Assembly (NCBI GenBank): GCA_950295325.1
Contig: OX485809.1
Coordinates: 28,224,144-28,288,143, forward strand
From: Polytrichum commune
Taxonomy: Eukaryota > Streptophyta > Polytrichopsida > Polytrichales > Polytrichaceae
Reading direction: 5' to 3'
DNA length: 64,000 nt
Shown here: positions 37,291-48,555 of the stretch, piece after piece
Numbering within the stretch: position 1 is the first letter of the stretch
Layout: each line of letters begins with the position of its first letter
Translations under genes and position numbers: made by a program
Notes under the pieces: model-generated
Told to the model about the DNA's origin: nothing
Seen by the model: only the letters and a program-made list of their open reading frames with translations
Databases searched by the model: none

Positions 37291-38434
37291 GAGCATGTTT
37301 ATACAAAAGCCATTAGGCCATGGCTCTTGAGAATCCTTGAATTCTCATTGGTCAAAGTGTCACCCCCCCCCCACCCCGCTTTAGCTTTACATGAGGCTAA
37401 TTTTGGACCACATCCCATAATATCTTCAATGGATGAAAAATCTACGTGGAATCCCACTTGGCAAGTATGGATAATGTTGGCCATGATTGTAGGGAATTCT
37501 TCTAGGACGGCTCTTGAAGGTAGGCATGATGGAATTTGTCTTGGGGATTCGGGTTTGCACTAAGGGTTGGTGCCCTCCAAAAGGCATTGGGCTATAGTTC
37601 ATGGACTTCTCTATGGTCTCATCCATAAAGCGGGGTACCATGGTCATTTTGGAGCCATGGCCAAAGGTGGAAACATGCCCTAAGGCACGTCTACCTCAGT
37701 TGATAATGTTTGTAAAAGTATCAGCGGAAGTCTAAGGAGGATCTTGCTAAAGCTCCCCCCCTACTTTAATCACTCATCTTAGTATTCTTGAGGCTTTTGA
37801 CGATGATGATGCATGTGGGAGCCACTAGATTGCTCACATGAGCATCAATCCCATTAGAGTTATCCATAAAGTCCCCCAAAGAGGCTCAAAGAGGGACAAA
37901 ATCGTGGGTTTGATCCTTCTTTGAGAAAGCTTTCTATTAAGAACCCACTAGTTCATTATGTTTTGGAGCCTACTTCAAACATTGGGTGCAAATTTTGGGT
38001 CCTCCTCTTCCACCTGTCAAACTTTGAGAGGATTTCAAGATCCAAAAAAGGGCATCCGTATGAGACCCGTTATCCTAAATCCCGGATTAGCCTATGCAAG
38101 GCTAACTTAGCCCACCCACCCATCCTAGTAGGACAAGCTAGAGGGTTGGTTCTAAAAACCTGACACTACCTACTCCTTATGGATGATAATTTAAGCATTA
38201 AGAAAGCTTAGGTGACTTTGTGTTTGTTAATTCCCATAAACTCATGGTTTGGGACTAAACCCATGCATGCTTTCATCCACTTTGGTTTATGAATAACTCT
38301 ATTGTCACTTGGACTTTTGAAAGCTCGAGGTTGGATACCATCAATTTGGGTCCTCCTGGGGTCCTTGGCGTTGGAGTTCCCCCTTGATGGTATTACTTTC
38401 TAGAGCTCTCTACATTTGATTTCCTCAACTGAAA
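37291..38434. other. Intergenic, nothing recognised
   Basis: A C10 run lies near 37364-37375. The 80-codon frame at 37921-38163 has no recognisable domain. Confidence 0.4.
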
Positions 38435-38745
38435 ACTACACCAACTATGATATTTAGTGTTTGATACACTAAATACGAATACATACACTAAATGTTAATA
38501 ACCCTATGAAAGTAAGTAACATTAAATGTAAACTCAAACATTAAATATCAACTATGGTAATATGTGGAAGTTACATGCTTGAATTTGGTGTAGTAAGGAT
38601 ATAAAAAAAATGATAAAAGGAGAATTTTAGTATATCTTTAAGCATATCTTCCAACACTAATTGTCAAGGAATTAAAAAAATTAGTGTTGAGCAAGGTAGG
38701 GTGGTAACAACATTAAATATAATCCAACATCATATTTAGTGTAGT
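38435..38745 (+). mobile_element. TIR element family B, fullest copy
   Basis: This 311-bp non-coding element has ends ACTACACCAACTATGATATT and AACATCATATTTAGTGTAGT, which are imperfect inverted repeats. An internal inverted pair (ACACTAATT/AATTAGTGTT) lies near 38654-38687. Related pieces lie at 660-782, 2957-3126 plus the following tandem duplication, and 9284-9302. No clear target duplication. Confidence 0.7.
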
Positions 38746-39039
38746 TAGGAAGACCTTGTTGTTAATGCTCGTCTTATTCCTCGTTTTAGCATTCTCAAGG
38801 TTATTGACCAAACTTGATATATGAAGGACTTAATTGCTCAAAATAGAAATGTTGGTTGTTTGCTGTGGTTTGGAATTGCAAAAGCTGGTTCAGGGTTTGG
38901 GTTTATCACTTGTTGTTTCCCCTTGGGAGCCTTGTGGTTGGGGTTTACCCCGGCCCCTTGATGGTAGTAAGTTCTCTTTGCAAATTCTTTATGGTAAAAA
39001 AATATTGCCCTAATCGGAGACTCGTAGAATTATACTATA

Positions 39040-39190
39040 TTTAGACTACATTCATACGAGCTTCGAAAATTATGAGGCCAATGGCCACAGGCACGATCCA
39101 GATTTGCATCCATCTCACACCAAGCCCGTGTTCCATATTCTTTGGAAAAGTGGGTGCAGAGAGGAAAAGTATCCAAATCACACACGTGCA
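39040..39190. repeat. Dispersed repeat F, copy 2 (partner 37110-37290)
   Basis: The diverged partner of 37110-37290 with the landmarks ATACGAGCTTCGAAAATTATGA and GGGTGCAGAGAGGAAAA. Confidence 0.45.
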
Positions 39191-39429
39191 CCAAGTTATA
39201 TGCTCATGTACCAAAAAACATGCAGATAAGCAAAAGGAAATGCGACTACAACACAACTCCATTTAACCATTATACTTGGTGTGCTCAGATGATGATTGTT
39301 TGCATGAGCATCCTGCTTTGAAGTGGTTTCAGATTCTAACAACCCGTCATCTGGGGTGCAAGGAATCCCATCACTCGATTCCCCAAGCTCGGGACCTGCA
39401 GTTTCTGTTTCCCCCCTACCTAGCTGGGT

Positions 39430-39430
<1 letters not shown>

Positions 39431-39466
<36 letters not shown>
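39431..39466. repeat. (CT)n microsatellite, followed by two (TATG)n arrays
   Basis: An 18-unit CT run. (TATG)n arrays follow at about 39702-39724 and 39785-39804, each preceded by a CT-rich run, so the CT-TATG module is itself duplicated. Confidence 0.95.
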
Positions 39467-39470
<4 letters not shown>

Positions 39471-40079
39471 GTGATCTGTTCAACTTGTACCCAAATATAA
39501 TTAAAATCCTTGCTATGGCTTAATCTGGGACTCGTGGAAAGGATGTACATGTGACATACTTACACGCTGGACTTGTACAGAATCCTGCACGAATGCCATC
39601 AGAACACAAATTCTGGCACAATAATCATAGCAGCTACCTTGTGAGCACGTTGCCACAGCAAGTTATAAATCATGTGTACTCTCTCTCTCTCTCCCTCTTT
39701 ACATGTATGTATGTATGTATGTATGCTTTGCAAGTTATGAATCAGGTGTTCTCTCTCGCTCACTTTCTCTCTGTGTCATCTCTGTATGTATGTATGTATG
39801 TATGCTTTACTGTTCTTGTGTCCCGTGTACTGCTTGGCCATACAATGATGCCACCTGACTAACTTCTATTGACTTGCAGAATTTTGGCAGGCGGAGTTAA
39901 TTAAGTTATGCAACAAACTGGCCACTCGATCTCCATCCCAGCCGGGCAGTTCTTCGATTTGCAGGTGATGCGGCCAATCTACCACCGTCGTGGTAAGTTG
40001 TGAGCGGTGATGGAAGCTACCGTTCAGATCATGTTAAGGGGAAATTGAATGCGAGAAGCGGTTGTAGAAACAACAGGTC

Positions 40080-40270
40080 ATATATGTGTATGATCGCTCA
40101 TAACAACTTATTAAGTACCCAGTGCACTGCTGATTTATTACAAGGTTCTGGACACAAATGTTTGAATTGATGACGGGTCTCAAATAAATTCCATTCGACT
40201 GGGTGGCAGGGCGATTTGCCAGCCCTGAGATTTATTTACATTGTCGTAGCCTCCGAGGGTACATCAATAA
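40080..40270. repeat. Dispersed repeat H, copy 1 (partner 41580-41775)
   Basis: Shared landmarks in order: GATC-TCATAACAAC, TTATTACAA-GTTCTGGACACA, TTTGAATTGATG, ATTTATTTA and the GTAGCCTCCGAGGGTACAT / GCAGCCTACAATGGTACAT pair. The copies lie 1.5 kb apart in the same orientation. No protein is recognisable, so they may be duplicated non-coding exons or an unknown element. Confidence 0.6.
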
Positions 40271-40330
40271 GGAACATGGATGGGTTGAAAACCGTCACTT
40301 AAGCGTTGAGCAAAGATAATATGCGACATT

Positions 40331-40362
40331 TGATGATGATGATGATCATCATCATCATCATC
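40331..40362. repeat. Palindromic trinucleotide array (GAT)n(ATC)n
   Basis: A GAT run turns directly into an ATC run, making a perfect hairpin-forming microsatellite of about 30 bp. Confidence 0.9.
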
Positions 40363-41310
40363 CATTAGCAATTGACATAGGATTTCAACACACCAAGGTA
40401 GGTTTTACTCGAAATACGTATGCGAATGTTAGAAGGGGTCAGAATTTTAGTAGTAGATGATGTATTATGGGATCAAGCTTTGAAAGTGATGGACAAGTTC
40501 AACAGTTACACGTCAGAAAGTTCTTTGCTAAAAAAACACCTCTTTGGAGATATACCAAATTTGAAGTTGAAAGACCCATTTTAGTGTGTTTCATCATTAA
40601 AAGGTTAAGTTGTTGATTATTCTAATAAAAAATTACATCAAGGTCTTCAATTGGGACTAACCCCTTGGAGTTGGGTCACCACTTCTTCCTGACCCAACGC
40701 CAAGGGTAAGCCCCAACATTTTGGGGCCAAAGGTGCCGCCTTGTATGATATTAGGGCTTAGAATCAGGACCTAGTGTAAACCTAAAAAAATAGTGGGAAT
40801 TTGCTCTCCACCAATCACAATGCTTGAACTTGATGGGACTTAGAGACTAGGAGGTAGTGTAAAGTGACTCTTATACAATTTATTCTCAACATGATGCTAT
40901 TGCAAGCAACCAAGTTATGGACTTTCTTCTTATTGATATTTTTAACAATTTTCTTTCACAATTTGCAATATATCAAGATCTCTATATATATATATATATA
41001 AAGAGTTGGGATGGGGGGAGAAGGGAACCATTTCAACAAACAACTCCAAAAAGAATAAGAAGACTCCTAGGAGTGATAAACAAAACCCAAATGAAACACA
41101 CTTTAGACACCTTGATATTCCAAGACTTGTTAGAATTCAATCCATAATAGGGAAATCATTGGCTCACCGAAGGGCATTCAAGTTGTGGAGAGTGTCTTTG
41201 TAGCTCAACACCTCTTCACCAAACTCTTTGGTAAGTTACACCTTCTCTTCTCATTCCACATGGAGCTGTTGAAGGTTACCTAATAGGTATTCTTCTCTTC
41301 AAATTCAGAA
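40363..41310. other. Intergenic, nothing recognised
   Basis: A (TA)n run at about 40980-41000. No gene seen. Confidence 0.4.
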
Positions 41311-41318
41311 AATTGAAC

Positions 41319-41549
41319 CAATGAACGGGGAGAACCAACTAGTAGTTACAGATCATGAACTGGCTGAGTTTGAGAAATAACCAGTTGCAGTTCAAGACTT
41401 CAAGAGAACTACCCATCATTTGGGAGGAATCTATGGCATATACTTCGAAGCAATAAAGGAAACCGAAAGATCATAACAGGTAACCCAGTTGGACATGGAA
41501 ACACTGGGATTTTGACCGATTACGCCCCAAAAATGCTCCCTGGACACCG
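41319..41549 (-). mobile_element. hAT-type MITE, reverse orientation
   Basis: This 231-bp element runs on the minus strand: its right end inverted gives GGTGTCCAGGGAGCATTTTT and GGCGTAATCGGTCAAAATCC, and its left end is CAATGAACGGGGAGAACC. The flanks AATTGAAC (41311-41318) and AATTGAAG (41550-41557) match at 7 of 8 positions. Same family as 22122-22348. Confidence 0.8.
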
Positions 41550-41579
41550 AATTGAAGAATACAAGAAAAAGCTGTAGGA

Positions 41580-41775
41580 ACAGCATGTACGTGATCATTG
41601 CATAACAACCTCCGTACTTTACTTTACTACGCTGGTGATCTATTACAAAAGTTCTGGACACAGTTTCAATTGAATGAGGGATGTGTGATTAATTTCATTC
41701 AACGGGGAACTAGACTGCTTTTTCAGCCCCAAGATTTATTTAGGATGTAAATAGCAGCCTACAATGGTACATGTA
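41580..41775. repeat. Dispersed repeat H, copy 2 (partner 40080-40270)
   Basis: See 40080-40270. It lies immediately after the hAT MITE. Confidence 0.6.
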
Positions 41776-43542
41776 TAACTTGCTTTCAGCAGGCCAAGTT
41801 ATGGAAAAAAGCAAGGCATCAAGGTAAGTTCCCCTTTAAATTGATTCTCCAGCACCAGCTTGTACACATTGGGCAGTCTGGAAAAGATGATTCTCTTGAA
41901 GAACTTCCCATATTAATTGGAGTCCCGCATTATGCCATGATTCGGATTTGCATGTCGGCCTTCACCCCCGGAAAGCCCAATCTCTTCAACTCCAAGCCTC
42001 AAGGACAAACATACAGGTGCAAATTAATTGGTCATCTCTCTTCATTCAAGAGCACTGAAAGAACACGAGTGACATGAAAATCAGTGTCAATATGTATATA
42101 TAAGGAATTGAGTTATTTATGATTGTTGTGTGGGTTTCTTTAATTTGGAGCCGCAGGCTAGGTTTCTGAAGTGTTGTTTAAAAGCTGCCCAAAGTTGACC
42201 AGGCTAGAAGTTATTTCATCAAGCAAAGTGATTGGAGAGAGGGGGAATTATATATCAATTCAAGCGTACCTCTCGTTCATCCAACATATATAAAAGCTCT
42301 GAAATAGTATGCAGTGTGGAGGTGAGTTTTTTTGGGGTTGACTGGACACCTGAAGTAGCTTTGAAGATCCCGAATTAAATTAGTCTACCAGAAGTCTCTT
42401 GAGAGGAATCGGCAACAAACATATTGGGGTCTAGTTTTTATGTAGGATGGATGAGAGGTTTGCTTGTATACCATAATTCCATCTCTCCGGAGAATCGCAA
42501 TTCCCTCTTCTATTTCTAGTTAATTTAATTTTTCAAATTTTTGAGAAACCCATTAAAATTAGACGGTATAGTAGTTTCACTTGAATTTTTGTGCATGTGC
42601 ACACCCTTCAAGAGTTGCCATGAATATCTCATCCTTTGTTTTATTCCTTAGAGGATCAAGTTGTGTGTACCTTAAACCTATAGAAATTTCCCCAAGGATA
42701 TTTATTTAATCTCAAACTTCAACCCCTACATTGATCTTAGGCCTTGTCAACTTGATTCTCTTCTATTTACTAGATTCTAAATATAAGTGTTATCCATGAG
42801 TTAGGGTCCTCATTTAGAAAAATGAATGACAAACATAGTCAAGGGGCAAGCTCCTACCTATTGGTACTCACCCCATTGTGAGCCCTTCTAAAGACCTAAA
42901 GCCTTCACACATTCTTAGACTAAGGCTTGAAATAACATAATATACTCTTACATGACTTTTGATGCTTGTATCAAAGTGGTTTAGGGTCTTGGTCCCACAT
43001 GAAGCTTAGTAATATTTTGTGACTTCATTTTCCTATTTCAGGTTCCGCTAGAAGATACTAAAGTGTACCATGACTTCAACATGACGAGAGCATAACTCAA
43101 CATCAATTGAATGCCAACAGAAAAAAAAAATCCACACTTTGTCATGCATTAGAAACAAATGAAAAGACTTGCCCCAACTTACCCACCCCATTAACTCATG
43201 AGACAATAGTGCTTGTAAAGACTTGTTAGTGTCACCATCTTCTTGCACTTCAACCCTTAAATGAGCCTTAGTGACCAACACATTTTTGGTGTTTCTTGGT
43301 GAAAGTAGGTACCTAATAAGCATCAATGAATATGAAATTATTGCATAATAAGGTCTACCACAGAGTGCCACATTGGGGACGGAAGATGGCTCTGGAGCCC
43401 CAATTTGAGTTACCATCGGGGATGACAATATCCCTTTGCAGTTAGCTTCAATGTGTCTCCAATTTGTATCTATCTAATGCAACAAGAATGAAAAGATATG
43501 GAGTGGATGTGTTTCATATTAGTTGTACATAGTTGGATATAT
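41776..43542. other. Intergenic, nothing recognised
   Basis: Frames at 41841-42077 (+) and 43428-43048 (-, 126 codons) show no domain or composition that would support a gene. Confidence 0.35.
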
Positions 43543-43556
43543 TCACAAGTAGAGTA

Positions 43557-43922
43557 GATAGATTGATAGAAACTCCGGTCCCTTTTAAGGGGCCGGCGTG
43601 AATAAAGTGTCCGTTCGTAATGCCAATGACCCGATGCCCACCGGACAAGGGGACATTGGGACAATACTACTCTCCCCTTTCGAGGATGGACACTATAGTG
43701 ACACACTATACTAGTTCCTAGCTAGCCACTAGTGCCTTGAAGATACCGGACATGGTATCCCCCCAAAGGCCTTTGAGGTACCCATATAACAAGGTCCAAG
43801 GACCCCCCACCATAGTTGGGTGGACTAAGGTGGTGAGCACCACGCCGGCATGGGGAATAGAACCCACAACCTCCTCATTGGGGGCCATGAGCCCTAACCA
43901 CCAAGCCAAGGCCCGTGGTGCC
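43557..43922 (-). mobile_element. tRNA-derived SINE with 14-bp target duplication
   Basis: On the minus strand the element begins near 43922 with GGCACCACGGGCC. An A box (TGGCTTGGTGG, 43908-43898) and a B box (GGTTCTATTCC, 43863-43853) follow at tRNA-like spacing, so it carries an internal RNA polymerase III promoter. It ends at 43557 in a short ATC-rich tail. A perfect 14-bp direct repeat, TCACAAGTAGAGTA, lies at 43543-43556 and 43923-43936, as produced by LINE-driven retroposition. At 366 bp it is long for a simple tRNA SINE, so the body may hold an unrelated or LINE-derived 3' part. The 63-codon frame across it is not a gene. Confidence 0.85.
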
Positions 43923-44100
43923 TCACAAGTAGAGTATGAAATATCTAGCCACTTCTAATGAAGATAAGATCAATGGTAGACATTGATACAATATTATAGT
44001 TTGGAAACGGTCATAGTTCTAAAAATGTGGTCCCCCCACCTTTCAAAATCAATGGAAACGTATGGGAAGTGTTGGGGTACGCCACCACACTAGAAGATAA

Positions 44101-44272
44101 CATGGTCATAGAACACATTGGCCATTTGATACGGACAATCATTGGGACATGACACCATTTACATGTCGCAAGTCCAATCTACAATTGTCAAAGATTCAAC
44201 TCAACACATGTAAATGGGGTCATATCACAATGACTGCCCTTGTCAAATGGTAAGTGTGTTCTAGGCCCCATG
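44101..44272. repeat. Imperfect inverted repeat with about 66-bp arms
   Basis: Arms 44101-44166 and 44206-44272 pair with roughly four in five positions matching (ACACATTGGCCATTTGATAC against the inverse of GTCAAATGGTAAGTGTGTT; ACATGT at the inner ends). The spacer is about 39 bp. It abuts the family J element that starts at 44282. It may be a separate foldback MITE. Confidence 0.65.
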
Positions 44273-44281
44273 ATCCTCCTA

Positions 44282-44744
44282 CACCCTAAACTCCATAACA
44301 TCAACCTCCATAATGTCACTCACTCTCTAATATCCTAAAACTCTAGAGAACAAATGTTCGTAGTTCAAATCTCACTCCTTATTGTCACATTTCTCTCCCT
44401 TATATCACGAATTTTGTCATTAATGCAGACCACCAAAGAAGTCAACCCACACCCTCGCATTGCGCCATGTATCAATATGTGGAGTGTCACCTTCTTATTC
44501 TCATTCTTCTTCTTCCTCTTATGCCACTTGTTGAATGTTGGTGCATGCACATGCCACATCGCCTAGGAAAGCCAAGTGGAGTGGACCACACCACGCCATT
44601 AAGATGTTGCACTTTGTGTTATTCCATAGTGTCACATGCTACACTAATTCTATCGTATCACACATCCATGTTAACACTACCAAAACTCCGTAATACCACG
44701 TGCACTTTGGTTGCCACAAGTGTGATACTACGGAGTTTAAAGTG
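44282..44744 (+). mobile_element. TIR element family J, copy 1, flanked by TA
   Basis: The ends CACCCTAAACTCCATAACATC and GTGATACTACGGAGTTTAAAGTG are imperfect inverted repeats of about 23 bp, with TA on each side (44280-44281 and 44745-44746), as in Tc1/mariner-type insertions. About 460 bp. The whole element is repeated at 62655-63113. The 131-codon frame at 44467-44862 is an accident of the sequence. It contains a (CCA)n run. Confidence 0.75.
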
Positions 44745-44746
44745 TA

Positions 44747-45210
44747 CTATAGTGCTACCACCACCACCACCACCTTGTTATATGTTTTCTACATATCCCA
44801 AGCATGGGGCAATCTACATTCATGCTTTAGAAGGGGAGCACTTGAACGAACTTGAATACTAATCTATAATATGTTCATGATTGTTTCAAGTCCTTTCTAA
44901 AGTGAAGGTTGCGCTGCAAATGTGTAGAGACAAGCACTCAGCTTTCAAGAACCCCAGTTCCGTATCTGATTAGACTCAAAGAACGAATCTCTTCGAACTC
45001 TCAGTAGAAAACAGAGATTTGGATCGACAATGTTGGTGAATGGTGCCTCCATGCAAAGAATGATACAGGAATATTGCCACTCGATTCCAGGACCCACGTA
45101 ACGTCCATAGTGAAGTGACTGAATACTGTTAATAATATGGTGAAGGCTAGAGACACTTAAGTCTATTCATCTTGAGAAATGGATTGCTTTGCTTTGGCAG
45201 CACCTACGCA
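44747..45210. other. Intergenic, nothing recognised
   Basis: No feature seen. Confidence 0.4.
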
Positions 45211-45699
45211 CAGTGGCCGAGGAGATTTTTGGGGCATAATCGGTCAAGATCCTAGTGTTCCCATGTCCAACGGGTTACGTATTACGATCGTCCGCCTTTT
45301 CTTTATCTGTTTGAGGTATATTCTCTAGATTCCTCTAAAACGATCGGCACCTTTGCTGACGTCTTCGTCTTCAACTTCAACCGGTTATGTTGAAACAGTG
45401 ATCGGGGAGATTTTTGGGCATACTAATCGCTTGAAATCCATGTGTTTGCAAGTCCAACCGGTTACATGTTGACATCCTTCAGTTTTCCTTTATTACATGG
45501 GGGTTGGGGGGGGGGGGATATTCCATAAATTCCTCTAAAATGCATCGGTAATTTTCCTGCAGTCTTGAACTACTTCAACCGGTTAGTTATTTCTGAAACT
45601 CAACCAGTTCATCTGTACATAACTGCCGGTGCTCCCTGATCATAGGTTTGAAACCCCACCGGTTCACGTGTAAGTAGCAGCCGGATTCCCGGTTCATTG
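45211..45699 (+). mobile_element. Two hAT-type MITEs, one nested in the other
   Basis: The outer copy starts CAGTGGCCGAGGAGATTTTT at 45211, is interrupted at 45395, and resumes about 45646-45699, ending in ATTCCCGGTTCATTG. The inner copy, 45396-45645, has its own CAGTGATCGGGGAGATTTTT start and a GCTCCCTGATCATAG end. The inner copy is bordered by TGTTGAAA (45388-45395) and GTTTGAAA (45646-45653), a diverged 8-bp duplication. A G12 run lies inside the inner copy. No duplication was found around the outer copy. Confidence 0.8.
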
Positions 45700-45989
45700 G
45701 ATTGTTGCAGTAGCAGTAGCAGCAGCAGCACCTAGCACCTAACTAAATAGCGGCTAAGTTAAACCCTGCATTGAAATAGTCGTTATATGATTGTGGGTCG
45801 CCACAAGGGGGGCCACAATAATTTGTGGCCACGCCTCCTTGAGACACAGTGCCACACGACCTTTTGGAGCAGATATGGAATCTGCTTAGGGTGCGGGTTA
45901 TGAAATGATTGCGTTTTGGACAACATAAGAACACAAGGAGTTTAATAATCGTGAACTGCTGAATAACCACCTAAAATTATATATAAATG

Positions 45990-46033
<44 letters not shown>
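45990..46033. repeat. (TA)n(TG)n microsatellite
   Basis: A TA run passes directly into a TG run. A frame of cysteines and valines across it is a repeat artefact. Confidence 0.95.
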
Positions 46034-46036
<3 letters not shown>

Positions 46037-46338
46037 AGTGGGCAGTGGCATGCAGATGCATGGATGCGGGCAGCAGCAGCCTTGTGGAGTGGGTTTCCGG
46101 TTCTTTCTAACGGCCGCCATTGGTTTAACGTAAGGGACGTGGATACGCACTTCAGTACAGGTGGATGGAGGAATGCATTGAACGCATGCCCTGGCTCTTA
46201 AAAAAGACTACAGTTCCAACCCTTTACTACACCACACACTTTTGTCTGGCCGGAGCCGCTTGTCACTCGTGTTAGTGGCTTCCTAATATCCTCATTGGAA
46301 TTTGAAGCAAGTGACAAGAAAGCATATTCTCAATCGTT

Positions 46339-46384
46339 TGTATGTATGTATGTATGTATGTATGTATGTATGTATGTATGTATA
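46339..46384. repeat. (TATG)n microsatellite
   Basis: About 11 TATG units, the same motif as the arrays at 39.7-39.8 kb. Confidence 0.95.
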
Positions 46385-48306
46385 GGGTAATGTACCAGCC
46401 CATGTGCCACCCTGTCACATGTTGGGTCCAAAGGGGAAGGAGGGAGGTTCAAAGTTTGTGCCAATCATGTGAGAAGGTGCAGTATAAATGTATGCTCATT
46501 TCACCCCAAGTTCATCTCATCCTATTGTTTTAGGGTCTCAAATACTAAAAATAAAGGTCAAATGTGCTAAAAATCATAAAAATTGGGTTGGAAAGGTTTT
46601 CAATAGGTTTCGCCTTCTCTTACAATGGTCGTCAATAATCTTTGATTGGGGCAGGATCCCCCCCCCCCCCATAAAGGATTCAGAATTTGTGAGCAGCTAT
46701 GTGAGGGGTCTTGTATAAACCTACGCCTTATAGGTTTGTAGTTTATTCACCCCAAGTTCCAACTTGATTTCACTAGACGAACAAGAGGTCTCCAATACTA
46801 ATCATAGGGTCAAGTTTCGCACCCCTAATTGGAAATGACCCGACACGCCACTTGGGGAGTGGACCTTGGGGTGACATCCAAGCCTTGCAAGTTGACAAGG
46901 TGATGGCCACCCATATGAAGGGGTGGCTAAAGCCTAAGCGCATAAATGGCACTAGAGGGGTACTAAGGGACCATATTAAGGGCACACTTCCAGATGCTGG
47001 CGAAGTTGGGTTCTAGATTTTTACAAACTAGAGGCTCTTCGAGCGCTCATGGAACAAGGATTTAAATAAGTATGGACAAGAGGTTCATCCACGATTGATA
47101 ATGCAATTGAAGGCGTCTTTATGCGCCATCAAAACATGCACATTACAAAAAAAACATTATTGGGGAAAGATAATTGAGAAACATGGAAAAACCCTAATCA
47201 TACATACTTTTGGATGCAATGTGACTAAATAATCACTCTAGATGTGTATTTTTACAAATAACACAATGTGCATGTAACTAAAATGTGTTGTAACAAGAGA
47301 TGTAGTCTACATCTAAGACTAGTATTTGTCATTTCTATCATAGGATCCACTAATAGAAGTGCACATACATATTGTTCATTATGTCCATAATTCATGCCTA
47401 ATTCTAGATTTACTTAGAACCCAATTATGAGCTCCTTTGAGTTTTGCTCTTTGGGATTGTGGCTAACTTATTGTGTTCTTGTCTTTGTTTGTTTGATGAG
47501 GATTTGATGCAAACATTGGTTACATGCAATGGAGGAAAATTTGTTCAATGACTTTCTCATTGGAATGTTAAAGTGAAATTTATGTGCTATAAATGCCTAT
47601 TCAGTTCATGATTTATGTTTTATATATGTGATAGAGGCATTTATATGAACTTCTTGTATACTGTGAGTCCAAAATTGATGCCCACATTGGTTGTTAACAC
47701 TTGTAAAACATTACAAGTGGTGTTTTGGTGATTTATGATTATTTACAAAAATATAAAAAGAGTGAAGCTTGAAGAAAGCTTAGTTTGAATCATTAGGCTT
47801 TTGTGGAGTGAATTTAAGTAGGAGAAGGACAAACCTTGGTAAAGTGTGGTAGGTAGAAAGCCAAGGTTAGTTAAATGTTTGAATTAGGATCCTTGTTGAT
47901 CATTTGAGGGAGGAAGGCTTAGGAGATAGGATAAGAACCTACAAAGTAGGAGGAAATCTCGAGGGCTTATCGTGAGCCTTGAGGGTGCTCACCCCCTCAA
48001 ACTCACTATATAATCCCTCATTCTTCCCTCACTCATCCTCTCTTTCCTTCGTGCTCCTTGGCACTCCACGTGTTATAAGTGTGGGTGCGTGGGAAGCAAG
48101 ATAGGAGCACGTGTGTGTGCATAGATGTAAGATTAGAAGCCAAGGCTAGTTGGCCTTGAAGAGGGCTTGACCTCTTGTTAGTAATAGTTGGGCGTGAATG
48201 ATTTAAAGTTTAATTTATGGCTTTGTTTGAATACTTGGATTTACATTGATTAGCCTTATACTTATGCGGATGTGCAAAGCCTTTTATTGGAGCATTTAGT
48301 TTTGTT
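46385..48306. other. Intergenic; holds repeat L copy 2 at 47230-47440
   Basis: The 47230-47440 stretch pairs with 6480-6690 (TTTCTATCATAGGATCC, AATTCATGCCTAATTCTAGA). A C11 run is near 46661-46671. No gene seen. Confidence 0.4.
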
Positions 48307-48555
48307 GGACTTCATATGAATTTTTGAGAGCCAAAAAATCGAGACTATGTTCAAACTTCCAAAAACTAGTGAAAAAGTGTAGGTTCAAAGGGAACAGCGT
48401 AGAATTGCGACCATATACTTTGTGGCAGTAGAAATATTATTGCATATTCATGTAGAGGACTTCATTACCTATCCATGGATACCAAGAACTCATTTTTTGG
48501 ACTTCATATGAATTTTTGAGAGCCAAAAAACCGAGACTATGTCCAAACTTCCAAA
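48307..48555. repeat. Direct repeat of about 57 bp, period 191
   Basis: The run TGGACTTCATATGAATTTTT through GAGAGCCAAAAAA to CAAACTTCCAAA occurs at 48307-48364 and 48498-48555 with only a couple of differences. A recent local duplication of unknown origin. Confidence 0.85.

Noticed and set aside
43048..43428. 126-codon minus-strand frame as a gene
   Set aside because: No recognisable domain, no splice context and no similarity elsewhere in the window.
43718..43909. 63-codon minus-strand frame with a protein-like sequence
   Set aside because: It lies wholly in the SINE, across its A and B boxes, and has no independent support.
44467..44862. 131-codon frame
   Set aside because: It runs across a family J TIR element; the copy at 62.7 kb breaks the same frame.
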